NCBI GenBank assembly: GCA_030652805.1 | Contig: JAUSPT010000012.1 | Span: 1 to 24,398, forward strand | DNA length: 24,398 nucleotides | DNA from: a bacterium | Lineage (GTDB): Bacteria > JAHJDO01 | Direction: 5' to 3' | Shown here: in pieces, positions 1 through 6,764 of the stretch | Numbering within the stretch: the stretch's first letter is position 1 | Layout of the letters: each line of letters starts with the position of its first letter | Made by a program: the position numbers and the translations under genes | Notes under the pieces: generated by a model | What the model saw: the letters and a program-made list of their open reading frames with translations, nothing else | Databases searched by the model: none | What the model was told of the DNA's origin: nothing

Positions 1-45
1 TCTTAATTCCTTCGCAGTCATTGTGATAACGCCCTTTCTCTCCAT
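1..45 (-). CDS. Transposase, N-terminal fragment (first 15 codons)
   Basis: The minus strand reads MERKGVITMTAKELR from an ATG at 45-43 and then runs off the left edge. A strong Shine-Dalgarno (GGAGGAGG) lies just upstream at about 50-57. The MTAKELR beginning resembles the helix-turn-helix start of ISNCY (IS1202-type) transposases, and the flanking tandem GGGACATT repeats support an insertion sequence. Nothing of the catalytic domain is visible, so completeness and activity cannot be judged. Confidence 0.55.
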   Translation of the reverse strand, partial: MERKGVITMTAKELR

Positions 46-139
46 AATGTCCTCCTCCTTCCTTCTGGAGAACATTGTAACCCCTCAAAGGGGACATTTT
101 TAATTTGCTAGAAAGGGACATTATCATTTTGGTATTACA
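1..139 (-). mobile_element. End of an insertion sequence, cut by the window edge (ISNCY/IS481-like)
   Basis: Only the terminal region and the transposase start are present. The tip carries two direct copies of GGGACATT (91-98 and 115-122, 24 bp apart). This matches the design of the complete element at 22840-24398, which also has two tandem copies of a short motif at each end. The proposed outer boundary at 139 is the inverted form of a TGT terminus (TGTAATACC read leftwards) and is a guess, because the other end and any target duplication lie outside the window. The family is inferred from the terminal pattern and the few transposase residues visible. Confidence 0.6.
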
Positions 140-151
140 TATAAAGTCCCC

Positions 152-179
152 CTTTGTCGTTCTCCCTTTTTTCTTTATG
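152..179 (+). repeat. Direct repeat, copy A (28 bp)
   Basis: A 28-bp stretch beginning CTTTGTCGTT and ending CTTTATG. It recurs in the same orientation at 1380-1407 with one mismatch (C/T at the eleventh base). The two copies bracket the nucleotidyltransferase module. This copy lies immediately next to the insertion-sequence end. Confidence 0.75.
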
Positions 180-190
180 GATTAATTTGC

Positions 191-286
191 TACCCAACAA
201 ATGCTCTAATAATTATGTTTGTTGGGTAAATTGTTTTATTGACATGTTACCCAACAAGTTATATTGTAGTATCGTTTGTTAGGTAA
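191..286. promoter_or_regulatory. Operator array: four alternating half-sites
   Basis: Half-site TACCCAACAA occurs at 191-200 and 248-257. Its inverse occurs at 219-228 (TTGTTGGGTA, exact) and 276-285 (TTGTTAGGTA, one mismatch). Centres are 28, 29 and 28 bp apart, and the whole inverted pair repeats with a 57-bp period. The third half-site sits in the spacer between the -35 and -10 boxes, and the fourth lies about where transcription starts, so binding there should repress. This fits autoregulation by one of the two following gene products, which is inference. Confidence 0.7.
239..267 (+). promoter_or_regulatory. Sigma-70-type promoter of the nucleotidyltransferase module
   Basis: TTGACA at 239-244, a 17-bp spacer and TATTGT at 262-267. 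The predicted start is near 274, giving a leader of about 25 bases before the ATG at 299. The spacer contains an operator half-site (248-257). Confidence 0.7.
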
Positions 287-298
287 ATAGGAGTGTTT

Positions 299-619
299 AT
301 GAGAGGAGTTATTAAAGGGGTATTAGCGGAAGAGCTGGAAAATTCTCTCAGGATGAAAAAGGAATATGAGGAGTCCTTAATAAGATTGCCTAAAGGATGT
401 CTTGCAAAAAGGGAAATACACGGTCACGAGTATTATTATTTAGTAAAAAGAATAGATGAAAAAGTAAAATATATCTACAAAGGCAAAATTTCTGAAGAAG
501 AAAAAAAGAAATACGACGAAGCAAAAATACTAAGAGCTAAATATAGGAATTCTTTATCTAGAATAAAAAAACAAATTAAATTTTTAAGGAGCTCATTACG
601 TGGAAAAGAAGCAGTCTGA
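299..619 (+). CDS. Small basic protein, first gene of a toxin-antitoxin-like pair
   Basis: This 106-residue, lysine-rich protein is encoded directly upstream of, and overlapping, a nucleotidyltransferase-fold gene. I chose the ATG at 299 because GGAG at 290-293 sits five bases upstream; a GTG two codons earlier would overlap that ribosome site. The middle carries the pattern LPKGCL...KREIHGHEYYYLVKR...YIYKGK, which I have seen in small proteins encoded beside AbiEii-like nucleotidyltransferases. The rest is charged helix, possibly coiled coil (about residues 60-105). No helix-turn-helix is obvious. The overlap and the operator array suggest it is the regulatory or antitoxin-like partner. Function not established. 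Confidence 0.7.
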   Translation: MRGVIKGVLAEELENSLRMKKEYEESLIRLPKGCLAKREIHGHEYYYLVKRIDEKVKYIYKGKISEEEKKKYDEAKILRAKYRNSLSRIKKQIKFLRSSLRGKEAV

Positions 620-1292
620 ATTATGTTTTGAGATTTTAAGAAGATTTCACAGAAATGGTATTTTAGACAATTTCATTCTTATTGGTAGTTGGTGTGTATA
701 TTTTTACAAGGATTATTTTTCTGGCATCCCATACATAGACCAAACAACTATGAAAACAAGAGATATCGATTTTCTAATAGATAATCCCAATAGAATAAAG
801 AAATATATTGACATACCAGAACTCCTCAAAGATTTAGGGTTTGTTACAACTTTTAAAGGCAGTAGAGGTTATATCAAACTTGATCACCCGGATTTAATAC
901 TCGAATTTTTGGTTCCAGAAAAAGGCAAAGGCACGGATAAACCTCATCCATTGCCAAAATTAGGAATTAACGCAGTTGCTTTAAGATTTTTGAGTTTTCT
1001 TTCAAGCAACACAATTAAAGCTAAAGTGGAAGACTTTTATTTAACATTGCCACATCCTGCCAACTTTGCCTTACATAAATTGATAATTTTCCAACGTAGA
1101 GTTAGAGAAGAAAAGGCTATAAAAGATAGGGACACTGCGGTTAAAATATTAAAGTTTTTAATTAATAAGGACGAAGCAAACATAATCAGGGAAGTTTTTG
1201 ATTTTGTGCCTAAAAAATGGCAGAAGAAGATTATAAATGGATTGGAAGAGCAAGCGGAAGAAAGTATTTTAGAAATACTGAAATCTTTTTGA
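600..1292 (+). CDS. Nucleotidyltransferase-fold protein (possible toxin or abortive-infection effector)
   Basis: A 230-residue protein starting with GTG at 600. AAGGAG lies at 586-591, inside the preceding gene, and the two genes overlap by 20 bases, so translation is probably coupled. The polymerase-beta-type nucleotidyltransferase signature is visible: GSW at 29-31, then TRDIDFLI at 53-60 giving the D-x-D pair (D56, D58), and a possible third acidic residue at E102 (LILEFLV). A KDRD motif follows in the second, helical half, as in AbiEii/MNT-like proteins. Proteins of this kind transfer nucleotides to RNA or protein targets, and many act as toxins or phage-defence effectors. The specific activity here is inferred. 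A terminator follows. Confidence 0.7.
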   Translation: MEKKQSELCFEILRRFHRNGILDNFILIGSWCVYFYKDYFSGIPYIDQTTMKTRDIDFLIDNPNRIKKYIDIPELLKDLGFVTTFKGSRGYIKLDHPDLILEFLVPEKGKGTDKPHPLPKLGINAVALRFLSFLSSNTIKAKVEDFYLTLPHPANFALHKLIIFQRRVREEKAIKDRDTAVKILKFLINKDEANIIREVFDFVPKKWQKKIINGLEEQAEESILEILKSF

Positions 1293-1316
1293 CATTCTCC
1301 GATTTTTATATTGTAG

Positions 1317-1344
1317 GGGCGGGGCTTGCCTCCGCCCTTTTTTT
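1317..1344 (+). terminator. Rho-independent terminator formed from a GTAGGGGC-type palindrome
   Basis: A GC-rich hairpin (GGGCGGGGC at 1317-1325 against GCCTCCGCCC at 1328-1337, one bulged T) is followed by seven T residues (1338-1344). The preceding TTGTAGGGGC (1311-1320) is shared with the inverted repeat at 5754-5779, so this terminator looks like a member of a dispersed palindrome family. Confidence 0.8.
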
Positions 1345-1346
1345 GT

Positions 1347-1380
1347 GTCATTGCGAGGAGCGTAGCGACGTGGCAATCTC
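1347..1380. repeat. REP-like dispersed palindrome (CATTGCGAGG...GGCAATCTC type)
   Basis: The sequence reads GTCATTGCGAGGAGCG, then TAGCGACGTGGCAATCTC. ATTGC/GCAAT form the outer arms around an imperfect GC-rich centre. I recognise it as a widespread bacterial intergenic repeat type. It lies between the terminator and copy B of the 28-bp direct repeat. Confidence 0.7.
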
Positions 1381-1407
1381 TTTGTCGTTTTCCCTTTTTT
1401 CTTTATG
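1380..1407 (+). repeat. Direct repeat, copy B (28 bp)
   Basis: Same orientation as copy A at 152-179, 27 of 28 bases identical. It follows the REP-like element directly, so it may be part of a longer repeat unit whose other half is missing at the left copy. A TATAAT at 1425-1430 downstream could be a -10 box for the restriction operon, but no matching -35 was seen. Confidence 0.75.
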
Positions 1408-1489
1408 ATTTTGGGATGGGGGAGTATAATAAAAAAATAAGGATTAATTAAATAATATGAGGACATCAGATCACAAAGGAAAGGCGAAG

Positions 1490-1774
1490 ATGAGTAAGAT
1501 TAAGGAGTTTTTCTGTCTTACAAACGATAATAATGGATTCAAGTTAGAGATTCTCGAAAATCCAGATGACAAATCTCTTTGTGCGGAACTAACCAGAATC
1601 GAGAATTATTTGCCTCGGCAGCACAGGGGCTCCGATCCGATTTCTTACATGAAATATCATGATTTAGAAAAAATCGTCGGCTCGAATCTCGACCAGATTG
1701 TTGCGAATGCTAAGGCGAGAATTCATGAGCTCGGATTCAATATGCTTAACTGGAAAGAAGAAGAAAAGTTATGA
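1490..1774 (+). CDS. Small unknown protein at the head of the type III restriction operon
   Basis: A 94-residue acidic-to-neutral protein. I prefer the ATG at 1490 because purine-rich AAAGGAAAGG lies 5-15 bases upstream; an in-frame ATG at 1457 would add eleven poorly structured residues with no ribosome site. Its last codon overlaps the start of mod (ATGA, 1771-1774), so it belongs to the restriction operon. I do not recognise a domain. The sequence begins MSKIKEFFCL, has a central YLPRQHRGSDPISYM stretch and ends in predicted helix. A structural accessory or regulatory role for the methyltransferase-nuclease complex is possible but only inferred from position. Confidence 0.7.
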   Translation: MSKIKEFFCLTNDNNGFKLEILENPDDKSLCAELTRIENYLPRQHRGSDPISYMKYHDLEKIVGSNLDQIVANAKARIHELGFNMLNWKEEEKL

Positions 1775-3459
1775 CAAAAAAGCGAAATTACGATAATTGG
1801 AGCAAAGAAGAGCTTATTCGTGAGGTTATTAAGCTCGAAAAACGCAAAAAATACGGTGTAGTATGGGAAGATAAGCTTGAAGAAGTAGCTACATTATGTA
1901 AGGAAAAATTACCGATTCTTGAGGAAGAAGTTAAAAAAGAAATTAAAACAGATAGCGAAAAACCAGTAAATATTTTGATAGAGGGCGATAATTATCATGC
2001 CCTGTCTGTTCTGAACTACACGCATAAAGGCAAAATTGACGTGATATATATTGATCCACCGTATAATACAGGGGCTAAAGATTGGAAGTATAATAATCAT
2101 TATGTGGATAGCAACGATCAATGGAGGCATAGCAAATGGCTTTCCTTTATGGACAAGAGGTTGAGACTTGCAAAAAAATTACTCAAGAAAAATGGAGTGT
2201 TCATTTGCACTATTGACCACAATGAACAGGAAGCTCTTGGTCTGCTTTTGCAAGAGATTTTCCCAGGGAAAAACATAGTATGCGTGACTATTGTTCATAA
2301 TCCTGCGGGGATACAAGGAGATAATTTTTCGTATTGTCATGAATATGCATATTTTGTTTTCTCTAAAGGCGGTAGATATATCGGTCATCAAATAAGAAAT
2401 GAAAATGAAGCCGATATTAGAAATTTTAGAGATGTAACAGGGGATGATTCTTTAAGGACTGCAGCTGCAAATTGTTTTTATCCAATCTACGTTAAAAATG
2501 GAGAAATTATTGGATTTGGTGATGTCTGTAGGAATGATTTTCATCCAGGTAAAGTTAATATTATTAAAAACAATGGAGTAATTGAAGTTTATCCGGTTGA
2601 TCCTCAAGACGTTGAAAGAAAATGGAGATTTGCAAGACAAACCGTAAAAGGCGTTAAAGATGAACTCAAAGCAAAATATATTAATAAACGTAAGGTATGG
2701 GATATAGTCAGGATTAAAAATAGATTTAACTACAAGACTGTCTGGAATGATAGCAGATACTCTTCAAATAATCATGGAACTCAGCTATTAAACCAAATCG
2801 TTGAAAGAAATGCATTTTCTTATCCAAAATCTATTTATGCAGTTATAGACAGTATAGATGCCGCATCAAAAAATAACAATGAAGCGATTATCCTTGATTT
2901 CTTTGCTGGTTCTGGAACTACAGGTCATGCGATTCTTGAGATGAATAAAGACGATGGGGGTAAAAGAAAATTTATTCTTTGTACAAATAACGAAAATAAA
3001 ATAGCTGAAGATATATGTTACCCAAGAATAAAAAACGTAATTAATGGATATATTGGAAGAATCAGTAGCAAAAGAATTAAGGGCCTAGCAGGGAATCTCA
3101 AATACTTCAAAACAGCCTTTGTAGATGCAAACCCTACAGATAAGAACAAAAAAAGACTAGTAGATAAATCAACAGAAATGCTTTGTTTGAAAGAAGACTG
3201 TTTTGATGAAGTCAAAAAAGGTGAGGATTTCAGAATATTTAAGAATAGTCAGAATAAATATCTAGGCATTATATATGATGATAAAGGAATAGAGGGTTTT
3301 AAGAAAGAAGCAAAGAAGATGAAAGAGAAGTTTGTCGTTTACGTATTTTCTCTTGATGAAAGCGCAAGAGAGGAAGAATTTGAGGATATGGCTGACATGG
3401 TGCAATTAAAACCGATTCCGGCAGTCATATTAAATGTATATAAGAGGATATTCAAATGA
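1771..3459 (+). CDS. mod: Type III restriction-modification system, DNA methyltransferase subunit (Mod)
   Basis: A 562-residue N6-adenine DNA methyltransferase of the beta class. The catalytic motif IV DPPYNTG (95-101) comes before the AdoMet-binding motif FFAGSGTTG (377-385), with the target-recognition region between them (about 170-370). The N-terminal lysine- and glutamate-rich stretch (1-65) is probably helical. Mod alone methylates one strand of an asymmetric site and also gives the nuclease complex its specificity. The start overlaps the upstream gene and the end overlaps res (ATGA at 3456-3459), so the subunits are co-translated. The length is slightly short for the family. No simple-sequence tract that would indicate phase variation was seen. 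The recognition site cannot be read from the sequence. Confidence 0.92.
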   Translation: MTKKRNYDNWSKEELIREVIKLEKRKKYGVVWEDKLEEVATLCKEKLPILEEEVKKEIKTDSEKPVNILIEGDNYHALSVLNYTHKGKIDVIYIDPPYNTGAKDWKYNNHYVDSNDQWRHSKWLSFMDKRLRLAKKLLKKNGVFICTIDHNEQEALGLLLQEIFPGKNIVCVTIVHNPAGIQGDNFSYCHEYAYFVFSKGGRYIGHQIRNENEADIRNFRDVTGDDSLRTAAANCFYPIYVKNGEIIGFGDVCRNDFHPGKVNIIKNNGVIEVYPVDPQDVERKWRFARQTVKGVKDELKAKYINKRKVWDIVRIKNRFNYKTVWNDSRYSSNNHGTQLLNQIVERNAFSYPKSIYAVIDSIDAASKNNNEAIILDFFAGSGTTGHAILEMNKDDGGKRKFILCTNNENKIAEDICYPRIKNVINGYIGRISSKRIKGLAGNLKYFKTAFVDANPTDKNKKRLVDKSTEMLCLKEDCFDEVKKGEDFRIFKNSQNKYLGIIYDDKGIEGFKKEAKKMKEKFVVYVFSLDESAREEEFEDMADMVQLKPIPAVILNVYKRIFK

Positions 3460-5657
3460 TAGAGTTACGAGATTATCAAGGGCAGGCGATAAAAAGTCTT
3501 CACGCTAAAGTTGAAAAAGTATTGATGACTCCTGAGAATGAAGTTGTAATATTTCAGGCCCCGACAGGTTCTGGTAAAACTCTTATGGTTTCGGAAATGC
3601 TTAAAAAGCTTGCAAGAGACAGAAAGAGTGATAAGGCATTTTCTTTTGTGTGGATTTCAGTAAGAATGTTGCACGAACAAAGCAAAGAAAAGTTAGAAAA
3701 GTATTACGAAGATGACAGGTTAATCCAATGTTCGTATTTTGAGGATTTAGAAGACAGGAAAATAGGCGAGAATGAGATTCTTTTCATAAACTGGCACAGC
3801 ATAAACAAAAAAGACATCAATATTTATGTGAGAGAAAATGAACAGGATAACAATTTAAATAGCATCATTCAGAATACCAAAGAAGAAGGCAGAGACATTA
3901 TGTTGATTATAGACGAAAGCCATCATACGGCCAAATCAGAGAAATCAAGGGAATTGATAGAAGTTATTTCTCCGAAGGTTACCCTAGAGATTTCAGCTAC
4001 GCCTCATTTAACAGAGAATATTTCTGAGATAGAAAGAGTGCATTTGGCAGACGTTAAGGCTGAAGAGATGATTAAATCGGAGATTTCTGTTAATCCGGAA
4101 TTTAGTAAGAAGAAGATTGGAAATAAGAGCGCAGACGAATTAGTCATAGAGTCTGCTTTATTAAAACGGAAATCGTTGCAGTTAAAATTAAAAGATGAAA
4201 ATACTAATATTAATCCTCTCGTTCTTATCCAGCTTCCGGATAAAAGAGAAGGGATGGATGATAAGAAAAGAAGTGTTATTAATATTCTAGAAGAGAAATT
4301 TGGCATTACAGAAAAGAATGAAAGATTAGCTATTTGGATTTCTGAACAACATTCAGATGCTCTCGCTAATATAGAAAAAAATGATAACAAAGTTGAAGTG
4401 CTGATATTTAAACAAGCAATAGCATTAGGGTGGGATTGTCCGAGAGCTTGTATCTTGGTGATTTTTAGAGAATCAAAGAGTTTTACTTTCACCATTCAGA
4501 CAATAGGCAGGATAATGCGGATGCCTGAATTAAAATATTATAATGAATCAGAACTAAATAAAGGATTTGTTTTTACTAACCTGCCGAACATAGAGATTAC
4601 AGAAGATTATGTAAAGGATTACATCACGATATACGAAGGAAAGAGAGATAATAAATTATATAGCGACGTTTCTATTCCTTCGATTTACCTGAAGCGGCAA
4701 AGAGAGAGGACGAGGCTTTCTGGAAAGTTTGTTAACATATTCTTTGGGGTCGCAGAAGAATATAAATTAGACGATGAAATTGATGCCGAGCCATCGCGTA
4801 TCATTAATCCAGTTATAACTGATGGAAGGATTGTGGATGTTGATAAAGCTGGCGAAATAGAACACAAAGGAACAATAGATATTAAATTAAATGAGAAGGA
4901 GTTATCAGATAGGTTTGACAGGTTTATAGCGCAAGCTTGCTCTCCTTACGCTCCCGTTGATTCAAGCGATAGAATGAAGACGGCAATTTACTTATTCATT
5001 AAGCAGAAATACAAAATTGATAAATATGACCCAAAAGCCCAAATGATTGTTTTAAGCAAGAAGAACTATCAGTCTTTTAATGATATTATAAATCTGGCAA
5101 AAGAGAGGTTTAGGACGGACGTAATTGAGAAACTAAGTGAAACGCGCGAAGTGCAGCAGGTAGAGGAATGGGAAGTACCACAATTGGTTAGTTACAATAG
5201 TAGGTATAAGAAGCAAGAAAAAAATAAATCAATTATGAAGCCGTTCTATGTTGCGCAATTAAGTGAGCCAGAAGAAAATTTTATCGAGTTAATGGAGAAC
5301 TCTGATAAAGTTAAATGGTGGTTTAGGAATGGCCAGGGGGAAATAAAGTATTTTGCTGTCTCATATAAAGATAAAGACGGTATCAAGAGAGGTTTCTATG
5401 TGGATTTTATAGTGATGATGAAGGATGGGCGAATAGGTTTATTTGATACTAAAAAGGGATTCACTGCAGAATTGGCAAAGGAGAGAGCAGAAGCATTGGC
5501 GCAATATATCAAGGAGCAAAATAAAAAGCAAAAAAGTAAGCTTTGGGGTGGAATTGTGACATTTAAAGATGGAAGTTGCAGGTATAACGATTCTGAGAGC
5601 TATGGTGGTGCTATTTCAGAAAGCCAAGCCCCTTACTGGGGAATTTTATCTCTTTGA
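3456..5657 (+). CDS. res: Type III restriction enzyme, helicase-nuclease subunit (Res)
   Basis: A 733-residue superfamily 2 helicase fused to a nuclease. Visible motifs are Walker A APTGSGKT (35-42), motif II DESHH (153-157), motif III SATPH (180-184) and motif VI QTIGRIMRMP (348-357). The C-terminal region carries a PD-(D/E)xK-type centre: D650 in YVDFIV, then FDTKKG with D664 and K666. All key residues are present, so the enzyme looks intact. With Mod it forms the ATP-dependent complex that cuts beside unmethylated sites on invading DNA. The ATGA overlap with mod is typical. No terminator follows directly; the next 290 bases are repeats. Confidence 0.92.
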   Translation: MIELRDYQGQAIKSLHAKVEKVLMTPENEVVIFQAPTGSGKTLMVSEMLKKLARDRKSDKAFSFVWISVRMLHEQSKEKLEKYYEDDRLIQCSYFEDLEDRKIGENEILFINWHSINKKDINIYVRENEQDNNLNSIIQNTKEEGRDIMLIIDESHHTAKSEKSRELIEVISPKVTLEISATPHLTENISEIERVHLADVKAEEMIKSEISVNPEFSKKKIGNKSADELVIESALLKRKSLQLKLKDENTNINPLVLIQLPDKREGMDDKKRSVINILEEKFGITEKNERLAIWISEQHSDALANIEKNDNKVEVLIFKQAIALGWDCPRACILVIFRESKSFTFTIQTIGRIMRMPELKYYNESELNKGFVFTNLPNIEITEDYVKDYITIYEGKRDNKLYSDVSIPSIYLKRQRERTRLSGKFVNIFFGVAEEYKLDDEIDAEPSRIINPVITDGRIVDVDKAGEIEHKGTIDIKLNEKELSDRFDRFIAQACSPYAPVDSSDRMKTAIYLFIKQKYKIDKYDPKAQMIVLSKKNYQSFNDIINLAKERFRTDVIEKLSETREVQQVEEWEVPQLVSYNSRYKKQEKNKSIMKPFYVAQLSEPEENFIELMENSDKVKWWFRNGQGEIKYFAVSYKDKDGIKRGFYVDFIVMMKDGRIGLFDTKKGFTAELAKERAEALAQYIKEQNKKQKSKLWGGIVTFKDGSCRYNDSESYGGAISESQAPYWGILSL

Positions 5658-5753
5658 AGGAGGAAAAGAGGACAGCGACCTTTAAAAGAACAATGTCAAA
5701 CCTTTAACCACTCGGATCCCCCCCAATCAATTCGCAGAATGACAAACGAGATT

Positions 5754-5779
5754 GGGCACAAGATATTGTGCCCCTACAA
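5754..5779. repeat. GTAGGGGC-type palindrome
   Basis: An 8-bp perfect inverted repeat GGGCACAA/TTGTGCCC with a GATA loop, ending CCCTACAA. Read on the minus strand it begins TTGTAGGGGC, the same ten bases that open the terminator at 1311-1320. The middle of the palindrome differs between copies while the ends are kept. Flanking sequence (5731-5753, containing CAGAATGACAAACGAG) resembles another dispersed-repeat fragment. Confidence 0.7.
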
Positions 5780-5780
5780 T

Positions 5781-5804
5781 AACCGCCAGCTAAAGCAAGC
5801 GGTT
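5781..5804. repeat. Imperfect palindrome in the intergenic mosaic
   Basis: AACCGC (5781-5786) pairs with GCGGTT (5799-5804), with GCT/AGC-like inner bases. It directly abuts the GTAGGGGC-type palindrome. The remainder of 5658-5880 shows no coding potential, only purine-rich sequence. Confidence 0.45.
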
Positions 5805-5888
5805 GAGGGAGAGAGAGGGGCAGGGTGAGTTCAAGCAGGCGATTGCGACGGAGAGGACAGGCAAGAGGGGATTTTGAAATATTATTGC

Positions 5889-5917
5889 TTGCACTAAAAA
5901 TTATTTGCAGATATAAT
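5889..5917 (+). promoter_or_regulatory. Sigma-70-type promoter of the FKBP gene
   Basis: TTGCAC at 5889-5894, a 17-bp spacer and a perfect TATAAT at 5912-5917. The start should be near 5924, giving a leader of about 30 bases with AAGGAG at 5941-5946. Confidence 0.75.
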
Positions 5918-5952
5918 CCAGCATTAATAATAACTAATAAAAGGAGATTTTG

Positions 5953-6759
5953 ATGAAAAGAGTTTTGGTAATGTTGATTGGAGTAGGGTTGTTGCTGGCG
6001 TCTCAGGCATGTGATGTAAAAAAGGAAGAAGCGGCTGTAGTACCTAAGGATGAGGGTGTAATTAAGGAAGAAGTGAGTAACGTTAACGGGCTAAAGACTG
6101 CTCGTGAGAAGCTGAGCTATTCTATTGGTCTGCAGCTCGGAACCAGCCTGAAGGAGATAAAGGAGGATATTGATTTCTCTGTTGCGGTTCAGGGCATAGA
6201 AGATAGTTTTAATGACAAAAAACTTCTGCTTACCCAGGAAGAGATAATGAAGGAATTAACGGCTTTCTCTAAAAAGATGCAGGAGAAGCAAATGAAGATT
6301 ATGGAGGAGCAAAAGAAGAAAATGGAAGTGCTGGGCAAAGAAAACAAAAAACTAGGAGAAGCATTTCTGGCAGAGAACAAGGAAAAGAAGGATGTTGTTA
6401 CAACCAAGAGCGGATTACAGTATATAGTATTGAGTAAGGGAGAAGGCGAGAAACCTAAGGCAACTGATCAGGTTAAGGTTCACTACAAAGGGACACTGAT
6501 CGACGGCACGGAATTTGACAGTTCATATAAGAGGGGCGAACCTGTTACTTTTCCAGCGAATCGGGTTATTCCTGGTTGGACTGAAGCGCTTCAGCTCATG
6601 AATGTAGGAAGCAAGTATCAGCTTTTCATTCCATCGGATCTTGCGTATGGCGAACGAGCTGCCGGACCGCAGATCGGCCCGAATGCTACGCTTATCTTTG
6701 AAGTAGAATTATTGTCAATTGAAAAAACGCCCGAACCTGAAATAAAGTCTGAAAAATAA
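5953..6759 (+). CDS. FKBP-type peptidyl-prolyl isomerase, exported lipoprotein-like
   Basis: A 268-residue envelope foldase. The ATG at 5953 is six bases after AAGGAG. Residues 1-19 form a signal peptide ending at C20 (LLLASQAC); the lipobox is imperfect because position -3 is Ser, so lipid anchoring is likely but not certain. Residues about 47-110 match the Mip/FkpA-type N-terminal dimerisation domain, followed by a long charged helix rich in K, E and M (about 95-145). The C-terminal FKBP domain (about 149-258) contains VKVHYKGTLIDGTEFDSSY, VIPGWTEAL and the LAYGERA loop, the usual active-site framework. It should catalyse proline isomerisation and chaperone secreted proteins. It converges on the next gene with five bases between stop codons. 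Confidence 0.9.
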   Translation: MKRVLVMLIGVGLLLASQACDVKKEEAAVVPKDEGVIKEEVSNVNGLKTAREKLSYSIGLQLGTSLKEIKEDIDFSVAVQGIEDSFNDKKLLLTQEEIMKELTAFSKKMQEKQMKIMEEQKKKMEVLGKENKKLGEAFLAENKEKKDVVTTKSGLQYIVLSKGEGEKPKATDQVKVHYKGTLIDGTEFDSSYKRGEPVTFPANRVIPGWTEALQLMNVGSKYQLFIPSDLAYGERAAGPQIGPNATLIFEVELLSIEKTPEPEIKSEK

Positions 6760-6764
6760 GTCTG

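Noticed and set aside
191-286. CRISPR array
   Set aside because: The repeats alternate in orientation, are only about 10 bp and sit over a promoter; there are no cas genes.
152-1407. attL/attR sites of an integrated element
   Set aside because: The 28-bp repeats bracket the module, but there is no integrase or tRNA gene between or beside them.
4004-4495. 163-codon open frame on the minus strand
   Set aside because: It lies wholly inside res, opposite the helicase motifs, has no ribosome site and resembles no family; it is a shadow frame.
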